From the NCBI GenBank assembly GCA_034509925.1, contig CM067530.1:4480501-4544500 (forward strand): DNA of 64,000 nucleotides. The letters are read 5' to 3'. Origin of the DNA: Hirudinaria manillensis (Eukaryota > Annelida > Clitellata > Hirudinida > Hirudinidae). Positions 33,369 through 45,143 of the stretch are shown in pieces. The position numbers and the translations under genes were made by a program. The notes under the pieces are model-generated. The model ran no database searches. It was not told the DNA's origin and was given only the letters and a program-made list of their open reading frames with translations. How positions within the stretch are numbered: the stretch's first letter is position 1; the number at the start of each line of letters is the position of its first letter.

Positions 33369-34988
33369 TGTGAGTGGCTGGAATATTTCCTACATTGACA
33401 ATCTAAGCAAGCATTTGATTCAGTTTTTTTTAAACATCTTTGAAAGATGTTTGGCATTTTGTAGACTTCGAGTTAATTCCAATTTTTTCTTTTTGATGTT
33501 ATGTTGAAGGTTTTGCAATCGATGAACTTTAAAACATTGAGCGGATCATAACCCTTGAGATTGAGGCAACAAATAGTGAGGGCTGATTTGTGTCCATTTA
33601 AATCTGATTTAACCATCACTTAAGTCCCTACTTCTGATATGGCAAATTGTAATGTCTGATTATCTTTGTGCATCAATCATCATTAATTTTACACATTCTC
33701 AGTTTTTATTGTCATCATTAAGGTAACTCAATTCTCAATTAAGATCTCCAGTGACTGTCTTAAACAATTTATTTGTTCTGTATTAATTGTTCCTCTAACT
33801 GTTGTTCATTTTATTGGCAAAAGTGGATAATCAATTCTTACAGGTTATCTTTGGATTCATCAACTAGTATCTAAACGAATTCTATGCTACAGGATCTGGT
33901 TGTTGGTTCTGTGTATCTTTGTAGGTTATATTTGGACAAAGGATTGAATCTTAATTTTCCTGAAGGATGGAGATCCCTGCTGATATTATCGTCATCACTG
34001 TTGTAACAGACGTTCGCATCGCCATAATGTAAAAATTTTTCATCAAAGTTCAAAGCATGATGCAAACGTTACTGTTGCTGTTATTCATTTGTTTCTATGT
34101 TAGTCATAAAGATTGATAACATTGACTTTGTTCTCTATAAATTTGATTTGTTTTTTTTTCTGATATATCATTCAAGACTTTCCTTTGCTTTGAGGCTATC
34201 CTTAATTGGTCCAAGCCAAAAAGTTTGGAGATTTATTGTAAAGAAGATCTCAATGATGCTTGCACTGTCGGAGATCTGGGCGTTCACTTGTAGAGTTTCT
34301 TTGATTTTTTTTAATTATTGGTTTTTCTGCCTCTGGCAATGCTGACATTCTGTTGCGCGACAACTGCCGAGAAGGCTGAGCTTACAACTTTCCAAAATGA
34401 AGGAAAATCAGATTAATGGCATGCAAAGGGTTCTGAAAATGTTCCATAAATTAGTTTTACTAGAATTAAATTTTTCTCTGAATGACATCACCCTTGATTG
34501 TTGAATTCTTTTTCAAATCAAATTTCTCTCCTGGTTGTCTTACTCTCCAATTATTTGTTCGGGTTGATTGCAGGTTTTTGTTATTGTTTAGCCCAATAAA
34601 TTGCAGCGGTAACGAGAATTATGATCATCATTTTAGGATCAGAAATGTTAAAATTGACATTAATTAATCTACAGAGACTTACATTTAAAAACAGCCACGA
34701 GGAATAATTTTTGGAACATTCCATCTCAGTATGTGGGAGTCAAAGGCATCTTCTCAATAACTACTTTATTTGACTAATTTAGTGTTTACAATTTAGACAC
34801 TTTGTATCATTGAACAAACAATCAGAATTAAGTAGAGGGTCAATATTTGAGGATGGAATGGTAATGCAGTTATTTGTGTACTGGTCAGATAAGGATAGGT
34901 ACACAAAGTAACGAGCAATCTTAGCAAAGTAATGTGGTGCTTCAAAAATTAAAAAAAAACTGAATATAATATAACAATGTTTATCAAA
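33369..34988. other. Non-coding interval between FMR1 and the UBAN/NZF gene (convergent)
   Basis: 1.6 kb with no supported coding exon on either strand. It presumably holds the FMR1 3' UTR and the 3' UTR of the oppositely oriented gene. Short open stretches (60-80 codons) lack codon or domain support. Confidence 0.5.
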
Positions 34989-37900
34989 TCAACATCTGGA
35001 TTGGTCACAAGCCAAGCAATAGGTAATCCATCCATTGTTGATGAAGGTGCAACTGGGGCATTGCCATGGCATGGGATGAACAACCGAGTCTTCCTGGGGG
35101 GCGGTCGGGTGGAGTATCGGTCCGAGATAATTAGGGCCCCTCTGATTTCTTATCCTGAAGATCTTTGCAGTGCTGGGGGCCTGTTTTTCCATTTTACTTT
35201 TCAAAATTACTAATTAATTATAAGTACCAAAGCATTGTTAAAGCTTTTAAGATTAGCGGTCTTGCTCTGAAAGTTGACCACTCATATCATTCTAAATTTA
35301 TAATTTATTACTTTGCAAAGTGTCGTATAGCAATTTATAAATTGCTTAAAATAAATTTATAATAAATTAAATATTTTAAACTATTATACTAAATATAATG
35401 TAGCTGTCAATTATATTATTTATACTTTGGCATCTTATGCAATATGGATTCTGGCAGACTAATGCAGTTTCACTATATGTTATTTACCCTACATAAAAAT
35501 GGTCTTAATATCATTTCTAAATCAAGTAACAAATGAAATATAATAAATAAATGTCAGCATGAGATTAAAATAACCAACATGTTGCCCAGATGTAGCATGG
35601 TGATAATTTTCCAGCAATTTGGTATTTTCAGCACTGAGTTCAGAAAACTGAAAAATCATTTGGTGCATGCTCAGTGTGAACCAATTTTTATAAAAAATTA
35701 ACCCTTTGCAAAATAACCTACAAAGGCTTATACCGTGATTATCCACCAACAAACTGATAATTGTAATGCTCCCTATCAGCTAATTTATATAAGTAAATGA
35801 CCAATTATAAGCATGAAGGGAGGACAGTATCACCAACACTCTTTGACAGGCTATCAAGCTTCTTCTGGAGCCTCTCTACCATGGCCTGAGCCTTTTCTCT
35901 GTCATGCCTTTCATTATTGAAGTCTTCCATATATATGGCGATCTGTAACAAAATGAATCAATTAAACAATTTTTATTTATAATTAAGATTGGAATATAAA
36001 ACATTAATGAGGATGAAGTAACTTCTAAGCTGTATTGAAACATTTCCTGCAAGTAATTTGATACCTTAAATACCAATACTATAGAAGTCATACTTATGGC
36101 TGATACCAAGATGAATTTTGATCATTTTCAGAAATATTTTAATTTGAAAAAGGAAATAAACCTGTTGCTTCAGAATGTCGACCTCACTGGAATCATGCCT
36201 GTCACTCTATTACAATTTTATAGTAAAATTAAACAATAGGCCCATACATCATAGTGATTTTCTGCACATGTTATAAAGTAATGATACATTGTGAAACTAT
36301 GAGATCATATGTTTTATTGTACCTCTGTAGCCAGATTTAGATGCATAAGGTCTTCCAATCTCCGCTTGAGATGCCTGACCTCAGATTTCAGGTTAATGAC
36401 CTCTCGTATTTCATGATCCCTTTCTCCACTAGTCTTCTTCAGTTGTTCCTGAACAACAAACATGATGATCAGAAGTAAAAAAAGTCAATGGTTTCTGTTT
36501 GCTGGTATGATTACTACCAAGATGACTTGAGTTTGGGTATTGGATGAAAATAATAATAGAAAATATGATTTGAACAACCAGTTGGTGATTGATAAGTAAT
36601 AAGTTCCTTTGTGAAATAAGGGGGAACCCAAGAAGAACCAAGGCAAAACAAGATTGAAAGTTGAAAGAAATACAACGGGAATAACATAATAAATAAATAA
36701 ACTTCCACCAGAAAACCAAATATTACTTGCAAGATATGACATTAATTCAAAATACTATTAATATCTTAGCAGCAAAATACTAGCCTGCAATTTGTAATAA
36801 TCTTTCTGCCATTTCTTGGAATTTTCCTGTGAATTCTTAGAAACCCTACAGCAGGCCATTTTCATTTTCTCAGTATTTGCCTTCAAAGTCCTAACATGCT
36901 GTTTCAGCTGAAGAAACTGTTTCTCTTTGTTTTCCATCATATTCATCAATGCCTTCTTGCAAGATATAAGCTATGGAAAGATAATGGCTAATAGTGACAG
37001 CTGTAATTGTAAACTACATGTAATGCGGTAATATATTTGAGAACTAATGGTAATGACAATGCAGTTTGAGAGCAGAAGAGACATGCCTCATTTATTTTCT
37101 GCTGCATTTCATTTTTTTCTTCATCAACTAGTTCTGTCTCCACTTGATCTCTCTTCATACTGATAGAATAAAAATTATTTTAAAAAATATATAAAGTTTT
37201 AGGATAACAATTTGACAAAAGCTAAATCAATCTTAAGGCAATAACAAGTACATTCATTAATATATATATATTCATGTGTTGATAAAATGTAAAGAATACC
37301 ACTCTTTGGAATTTAGTTGAGTCTTGAGTTCCTTGTTTTCTTTTTCAAATTTCTCTAAAATAGTCTGGATTACATGGAATCCAATGATGATGTTAATCAA
37401 ATTAAGTATTTAACGGATATAGTTGTCACAACAATTAATAAAATTATGAAGTATTTAATGAATACAGTTTTTACAGTAATTACAATTTAATTAATAAAGT
37501 CATTACTGCAAAACTCAGTTAGTACTACTTCTGCTATCCTTCCTACTCTAGTCTTTCTTCATTCCTATTGCAACTCTTCCAAGAAATTCAAAATATTCTC
37601 ACTTAACTTGTTCCCCTTAATCCCAGCCTCAATAGCTTTTAGTACCCAAAGAAATTACTGGTTTCTTTCCATCACCACTAATTTTTCATTGGAGCATTCA
37701 TAACCTATCACATGCCATTGATTTAGAAAAATCACTTATAAAGTCAAAAATGTTTTATTGACTTTCAATGTATACGATATTTTATATTGTTTAAAACCTG
37801 CAATGCAAAAAGCAGTTCAATATTTGCACAAGTGGCTAATGAAACACAAATAAACCAGAAAATAATCTGGATATAATAAACTAGGTAAATTGTCATGGAC

Positions 37901-39230
37901 CACATAGGCCTCAGGGGACAAATGAAGCCAAATGGTCATTGGGACACAAACAAAGCAAATTAAATATCATTTCTTGACTTTGAGAAGCTCTCCATGCATT
38001 ACCGTCCATCCTTCCAACTCTCAATGAAGCAAAAGCTTCAGTAATGATCGAATAAACAACACCAATAAGGATAGTATTTTTATAACAACCTGAATAGCTT
38101 GTGAACATCCATAGAATTGAAGCATTTTTTTGGTTAGGCATTTGATGTCTGTGAAGAAATCAGAGTTTTGATCTGTTACGGCATTACTTGATGGCTCAAA
38201 GATCTTGATTTTTTCTATCATAGCCTTTAGCTCTAGCTCAAGGCTAGAATATTTTTTAGATTTCTATAGGGTGATAGAAAGATATTGCAAATGAATTGAA
38301 ATATGATTTTGGTAAGCTAGAACCTAAAAAGCTACAAATGTTCAGATGACATCACAGATTAGAAATGCTCATTTAATAAGTATTTAAATATTATGCATTA
38401 ATTATACTTATATTATTATAGCTGAAAGATTATAGTTCTCACTTTTTGTTTGGGTTCCAATATAGTATCAATGTTCTCAGAAAATTGACAACACACCCTG
38501 CTTCCTTGAGCATCTTTGTCATCACCATAAGTGGGTCTAAATTCATCAATATCTCCAGTAGGACTCTCATTAACTCTCACAAATGAACCAAAGCTGCTCA
38601 ACCTAGATTCATCTTGTTTGGAATCTTTTTCCCTGTCCTCAGACTGCTGAATAACATCCAAGGTCCTCTCTTTTATTCCTCCTGGGTCAATTTCCTCACA
38701 TTTTAGAATCTCATCAAATTGCCGTTTCTCAACAATGTTGTCATCTTCAGTTTCTAAGTCTTTTAATGATTCATCATCACTTGAATCAGAAATATTAGAG
38801 TGTCTGTTAGTGGGTTGCATTGAGGTCATATCATAAAATTCTTGCAATTTAAGCTCTTTTTTTTCACTTTCTTCCAGTTTTTCCTCTAAATGCCTCATTC
38901 TCTCCTCCATCTGTTTGATGAGCAAATTCTGACCTTTGCACTGATCCAAGTTTTTCTGGTATAGAGTATCTGAAACATTAAAAGTTAACCATGTAAAATT
39001 TAATAGAATACTATTTGACATAATTGATGATAAACTTGCCATTAAATAATGTATTCTAACTACACCCTTTAAAACATTAAACTAAAATTAAAGAAAATAA
39101 AGACTTGCTCAATATTTCATATCCTTTTATTTTCTTTTGATATGCCTCAATTTCCTTTTGATAATCAAAATTTGACTTCTCCATCCGACCATTCAGATAC
39201 TGTCTGTTATTTTCTGCTAATCACTGCTTA
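34989..39230 (-). CDS. Coiled-coil ubiquitin-binding protein with UBAN motif and C-terminal NZF zinc finger (OPTN/ABIN/NEMO-like)
   Basis: UBAN coiled coils in NEMO, optineurin and ABIN bind linear ubiquitin chains and act in NF-kappaB and autophagy signalling. Exons: about 39110-39215 (YLNGRMEKSNFDYQKEIEAY), 38440-38975 (long coiled coil, then acidic linker SDSSDDESLKDLETEDDN), about 38090-38265, 37310-37370, 37090-37160, 36785-36975, 36325-36450, 36155-36215 (SDRHDSSEVDILKQQ), 35835-35945 (IAIYMEDFNNERHDREKAQA) and 34989-35187. The DFxxERxxREK core of UBAN is exact. The last exon ends in an RanBP2-type NZF finger: WQCPSC, TFINN, YCLAC. Its Thr-Phe pair after the second Cys is the ubiquitin-contacting dipeptide of NZF fingers. 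NEMO and optineurin instead end in CCHC/C2H2 fingers. The true start is unresolved; another possible exon lies at about 39415-39475. Confidence 0.72.
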
Positions 39231-39762
39231 AAAATCATAAGAACGAAAGAAAATTCTAAAGTTTAGGCTCCAGGAAGCACAATTGTGAGAGTAGACCTAG
39301 AGTTAATTAAAAATTTCTTAGAATCAAAGTTACTTAATTTGTTTCATTTTTTAATAACTAACATCTAACTCGAAAATTTGCAAAATTTAAAACACATAAA
39401 AACAAGATACCCTCAACGCATCGGAAACTTGGGAATCCCCAAAACTCGTAAAATCCAGATCAAGAATAACTAAAGTAAATATTATTGTAAATGAAATGAA
39501 CTATCAGTTATTTAATTTGTATAATAACAAATGTATAAATGTAAAAGATTAAATTTTTTAATCAAAGAAATTAATAAAAACGACTGACCTGATAGTTTTA
39601 ATTTTAATTACAATGATTTAATTATTTTTATAATATATTATTGACAATTTGTTTTATTCCCAAAAAGTAATCAAATAAATATATCTGAAATTAATAAGCG
39701 CGAGAGTGCAGACGGTATTTGACGCATTAACTTGAATTGCTATCATCGTTGTACTCGTTGGT

Positions 39763-41328
39763 ATGTACTCTAATGGCGATTTAACGAGCATTTTTAAATT
39801 GATAGAGTCATCGGAGAAAATTTTGGAGGAAAAAAAGGAATTTCTATCGAAAGGTACTTTTTTTTTATAAAAAAAAAATCAAACTAATCCTAAATTCAAA
39901 CTAGTCGACGTAGTTTTTGTATTAATGAGTTCTTGCAAGTACAGATAATGATTCACGATACTGGATCATTAGTGAACAAATAAAAAGACATCTCATCATG
40001 TTATTGTTCAAACGCTCTCCTCTTCGAAAAGCCTGCAATGATGTCCCTGTGTGGTTCTGTTACTATTAATGGCTATTACATCACATAATATTTATTGTCA
40101 GCGAAAAGTCAAACAGATGGATGCTTGGCACAATTACCTGTCGTTTTAGTGCTCAACGAAGATCATAGGAAGAAATTCTGTGATTTGGTCTCAATTCCTT
40201 AAATCCGAATGAGTAGATTTGACTAAAATCATTCTTATTGTGATTATTTTTTTTGTGTTAGGAATATGAGTTTTCGTCCATCGAACAGGAATTACAGAAT
40301 TTGGATAAACATTGCACCTTACTCGTAAAACAAATGACGCTTTTGGGCGAGATAATTCTGGATTCAAACGATAAATTGGTAATCGATTTAACTATTAATT
40401 ACGATCCATTATGAAATCGTTTTAATGAAAATGTCATATTATTAAATATTAATTTAAAATAAATTCACCGATTGTTAAGAAAAATATTGGGTAGCCAACC
40501 AACCATCTAGTTGTCTGATTTTAGAACTCCTTAGAGAATTCCATGGAAACTTTTAAGAAGGCATTCAAAAAATTCTCAGATGGATTTCTTAGTAAATACG
40601 ATCTCGCTGGGAAATGGTACAGAGAAAGGAAAAACTGGACCAAACACAAATTAATTTCCACGGTATCTGAGATTGCTCAGACGGCTAAAGGTTATTTGCT
40701 AGCTTGTCTTGAACATTTCTTCAGTCATTGCTTCACGGAATAATAGATCTGATGGATAGTTATTATAATATATTAAATACACACAGAGATAAGTTTTCGC
40801 GGTATTTTGCGCCTCACACTGTCATTTTTTCGAATAGTGAGAATTTCGCGATAAACGAAATTATTAAAACCAAAAAAATATGGCAATAAGTGCGACTCAC
40901 GTGTATTGCCATTCCATCATTTCAATCAGAGATTAAAGCTTTGGAAGAAAAAAATCGCGCTGGAATCGCCACTGAAGATAGATTAGAAGGTTAAATGACC
41001 TTCACTGCTCGAAACTTAATATTGTAGTTAGCTAGTATTACTAATTATTTTAATTATATTTCCGATTATTTCATTTTGTTTTGATTTTGCGTCAATCGTA
41101 TTTTTTCACAGAAATGAGATTTTTGCATTTGAAGAAGGTCAAAGAAAGCGAAAGACTAGAAAGTCTAAAAAAAAGTCTTTCAGAATTTCCTGATAATGAT
41201 AGTTACTGCAAGAGGTAAATATGAATAAAATTATATGAGTAATTAATATATAACTTTTTTCGCAAAGATTGATCATGGAATTGAAGGCAATGAAAGAAAA
41301 TAATACGAAGGTCAAAACACTTTTATGA
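39763..41328 (+). CDS. Small coiled-coil protein, weakly CENP-K-like
   Basis: Exons seen: 39763 to about 39852 (MYSNGDLTSIFKLIESSEKI); 40262-40378 (EYEFSSIEQELQNLDKHC, then LLGEIILDSNDKL); 40525 to about 40662 (NSLENSMETFKKAFKKF, then WYRERKNWTKHKLIST); about 40939-40990 (IKALEEKNRAGIATEDRLE); about 41111-41216 (EMRFLHLKKVKESERLESLK); and a last exon to the stop at 41326-41328 (RLIMELKAMKENNTKVKTLL). Heptad-like, charged and helical throughout. The block LLGEIILDSNDKL recalls the CENP-K pattern LIGTETLTDSNAQL, which would make it a constitutive kinetochore subunit. The resemblance is short and from memory. The 40262-40378 to 40525 join and the last three exons are in phase. The first intron and the 40662-40939 join are not resolved, and an exon may be missing at each. 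Confidence 0.45.
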
Positions 41329-42441
41329 TCGTTTTGCATTTTATTTTGTGATTCAAGAAATAATTCATTTATAGCTATTAACGAAACAACTTTAGGTGTT
41401 AGTTATTTTAATAAAACGTTTTTTGTAAATTGAAAAAAGCGAAGGATTTAAGATAGGCCTAAATAAATAGGAATACAAGGAAGTAATAGTAGAGAACAGC
41501 ACAGACATCGGTCTTTAATCGATATGAATTATAGGCATCTTGTGCTATATTGAGGTCCTTAATTCAGTCATCAAAAATAATTTGCATCTCAACCTCACCT
41601 AGTCTATTAATTATTATATTCAGCGAATCACCATCGTTTAACAATATTTGTGTTGTACGGGGCCTTCTCTGGTTTTATTGATAAGGTACTAAAATTAGGA
41701 GATGTGGGGGGCATGCCGCTTAGAATGTCGCAGACTCAATATTCTAGTGATCAATTTTAAAGCGAGGACGGTTTATGACGCAGCTGGGGTTGAGAATTCC
41801 GATTTTTGATGATCTAAAGAAAAATAAATTTCACAAATTAACGCCAGAGCTGGTTGTATGGAATTTTAACCACTTACGAATATCGAAGTAAGATCAAAGT
41901 GAGATTCATGTTACGGAGCGGTCGTTGTGTTTGAGCTTCGTGCGTTGCTTTGTTTTCGTAACCGTTCGGAAAATGTATGTATTTCTAAATGTATTGGCTT
42001 CCAAGTAACGCTGTTGTTACATACATAGTTTTTTTCTTGTTTGCTTAAGAGCATAAGCTTGAAACGGGCTGGAAAGAGGCTGAATTCATGGTGCATGATA
42101 CTTAAGTCGTCTAAATTGTTCTACCATGAATGTTTAACTAGTTTCATCAATTTTTTTAAATTGAGTTATTTGGTCTTTGAAGAGCCCGGGAACATTTTTC
42201 AAATAAGAAAACTTTCGAAAATAACTGATAAAAGAAAAGATTGAGGCAGTTTCTTCTAGTTTTTTTTTTATTTCAATATAACAATAATTGGCATTCGAAT
42301 TTATTAATTGATCTGTTCTAATTCTAAATAATTATATATTAAGCTGTTCATATCAGAATATTTTAAATTTATTAGATTAGACATCAATACTATTCCACTT
42401 TGTGGGCATCTCAATGAATTCAATGGTAGCATTGCAAGACA
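41329..42441. other. Non-coding interval upstream of the PNRC-like gene
   Basis: 1.1 kb with no recognised exon. Presumably 3' UTR of the coiled-coil gene followed by the promoter and 5' UTR of the PNRC-like gene. Open stretches on either strand are short and featureless. Confidence 0.4.
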
Positions 42442-42879
42442 ATGGTAAGACAGAATCAGCTGTATAACCTTTCTCATCAACAACCAATTCAGGGCTATTA
42501 CAGTACAAAAAACCAGGTCATTGTCAGCAAGGAAACACTCAAAAAGTCGATAAAAAAGGGGTTTCAAGATTATGCTACAAGGAATGGAAGGAATGTTATT
42601 GAAAATTCAAAACACTCCACTTCTCTGAATAATAAAATTAGCCTGTGTCCTGGTAACACTAATGCTATGAAGGCTTTCTATCAACACCACATAAATGAAT
42701 CAAATGATCTCAAGCTAGTCAGGCCATATGCTGAACCCAACTTTTTTGTTTCTCCCTCCCCATCTTCTGTGCCTTTGCCTCCACTTCATTGGAGAGAGAA
42801 AGATCTTGTTGTAATCAATCCTTCACTGCAGTGCTTGCAAATGACTCTAATCATTAAAGGTATGCTACAGGTCCAGTGA
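42442..42879 (+). CDS. PNRC2-like: PNRC-like proline-rich nuclear receptor coactivator / decapping adaptor
   Basis: PNRC proteins bridge UPF1 or nuclear receptors to the DCP1/DCP2 mRNA-decapping enzyme through a short C-terminal motif. This single-exon ORF of 145 codons (vertebrate PNRC2 is 139) has the hallmark at residues 104-117, SPSPSSVPLPPLHW, matching the family's SPSPSxLPxPPxHW. A C-terminal helix MTLIIKGMLQVQ follows, matching MTFQLKTLLKVQ. The N-terminal part is Gln/Lys/Asn-rich and disordered-looking, as in the family. The ATG is immediately followed by GTAAGA, a perfect splice-donor word, so a transcript spliced out of the start codon is possible. About 2.2 kb of non-coding sequence follows. 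Confidence 0.8.
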   Translation: MVRQNQLYNLSHQQPIQGYYSTKNQVIVSKETLKKSIKKGFQDYATRNGRNVIENSKHSTSLNNKISLCPGNTNAMKAFYQHHINESNDLKLVRPYAEPNFFVSPSPSSVPLPPLHWREKDLVVINPSLQCLQMTLIIKGMLQVQ

Positions 42880-45143
42880 TTGCAAATGGATTTTAGAGGC
42901 ACTGCATTTCATATGAGGGGTCTCATATTTTTTACCATCGTTGAATATTTGTCTTTAAGCTTCATCTAAAATAGGTTCAAGAGGAATGTCATATTTTTAG
43001 AAATGTAATTACATTTTCACGTGCCTGACCGAAACACAATGTCTTAAATTCTTGTTTGTAGGTGCTATTTGTTTATTTGTTTAATAGATGTATTGAATAT
43101 TGAAGCATCATATATGGCTTACATGACAACAGTAAAACACTAGAGTTTTGTTTTTTTCTGTTAATTGTGCTGAGGGATCTCAGATGGATTGATATGTGGT
43201 TATTGAAATATTTCTCCAAAACAACATTTCAAAAATGATTTATTGAATTCAACATATTGAATTTGTTGAGGATTGTTGAGCTAAAATTTGTGCATCATAG
43301 TCTTTTAGTTTTGAATTATATATCTGATTTCTATGAAGGAAGTGCATAACAAATTTTTCTCAGCTCTTGTTGAAGTCAACATTCCAAAGTTTTCAATAAA
43401 AGTGGGTGAGAAGTGAATTGAATTTGAATTTATTGAATTTTTGTCAGTTATTTCTCAGTTACTAAATTCACCTTTAATTTCTTTTTTTTTCTAATTTCAT
43501 TTTAATTTATTAATGTAAACATTGAAAGAAAGTTTGAACATTTCAAAATGGCCTTTCCAGTTTTTAAAGAATTTGTTGTTTACCTTTTTACTGCTAGGAG
43601 AATTTTTCGTAACATTTTGTAATGCTGGATGTTTCAAGATGGTATTTTGGATTCTAGGCATTTGTTCTTGAAGCAGTTAATCTTTGATTGTAACTTATTA
43701 ATCAAATGCTGATCTTTATTATAATTTACTCAAAATAATTTACTATATAATTTACTCAAAACTTCATCTCTATTTTCTTCCACAAGGAACAATAAGCAAT
43801 TTCTTTTTGTCTGTCATTGAATGACCTGCACAGTTGTAAGGTAATTGCTGACATTTCCCAAGCTTTTGTTTTGTTGCTTTAAGCACAAGAATTAGCAGAA
43901 TGTTTGCAGATGGTTTAACTGAGCCTGAGTGGTTGCAACATTTATAATAATTCCATGATAATGACTGGCCTCTAGCCAGTTATCCTCTGCGAATCAATTG
44001 TTAGCATAAATTTTTATGTTGTCATATCTGTGGAGAGTCTTGATATTTTTACTTGTCTCATGTTTCTTTGTCATGAATTTAAGTGAATATGAAAGATTTC
44101 AAATTAAGTAAAAGGGAATGTGTTGCTATTATTTGCCTGGTGGGTAAGCCTCACTATATAATGTGTATGGCCTACCTCATCAAAACATTCGAGAATTGCA
44201 TGAGAAGGTGCAAATAATTATGGCTTGGTGACCATCTGTTACTCTAGTTTTTTTTATTCTTGTACTCAATTTTTCGTTTTGCAATATTAAAACTAAATTC
44301 AAAATTAACTCCACTTCATTATTTTGCCAGTAAGAGGAAATTTTTGAAAGTTGAAATTCACTAAATGCTTGTTGATTTGGTAATTCTTATACATGCCATA
44401 TAATTTTTGGGTTGAATGCCATCGACATGAGAAGAGTCTCACATGATGTGAGAGCTTTTTTCTTCTTTATTCAATGTGGGGGGAAGGAAATAACATCTTG
44501 AAACATTATCATGTTTTAAAAGTAACATTTGTAGACACTTTGCTAATTTGAAAGTTGAAGGAAAATTTGTTTGATAATGGGATCAAAAAAGTTAGGGGAC
44601 CGTTGGAATAGAATATGAAACATCAACCCTTTTCTTCCATTCCTCTAACTCTGATCCATCCGGTTTTCACACTCTTGAAAACCTCTCTTCAGGTAAAGTT
44701 ACCCTTGACATATCTTGAAGTCGTACTTGGACACATTAGGAGACAACGAGCATCAACTGAAATTTTTTTTTGGAAAATTTCTGGTCACACTTGAAGCTTA
44801 ACAAATTATCTGTCATAATTGCTTGCTATTAATTATTACAGACTGATTACTATTAGTTATTATTATAGTATAATTGCTATTAATTATTATCTTAATCTTG
44901 GCATCTAGTACCTAAAAATTGTTGACTGTGTTCAAGGGAGCATCTCGAATGATTTTTAGATGAGCACAAACTAGATCTGCTCCTGGAATCTGTTAGAGAT
45001 TACGCTGTAATTTACAGAACGTAAGGCATAATACCAAGGGCATCAATAATATTGATAATAGTTACGATCTATATTTTCCAAGAATTCAAATATAATGGCT
45101 GGGGGCCGAAGTGGTGCGGTTATTACAGACGATTATGACTGGA
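42880..45143. other. 2.3 kb non-coding stretch between PNRC-like and FHL genes
   Basis: No coding exon seen on either strand. It is T-rich on the plus strand with several short AT repeats, consistent with a long PNRC 3' UTR and the FHL 3' UTR (convergent genes). A TTTATT (AATAAA on the minus strand) near 44467 could serve FHL. Confidence 0.45.
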
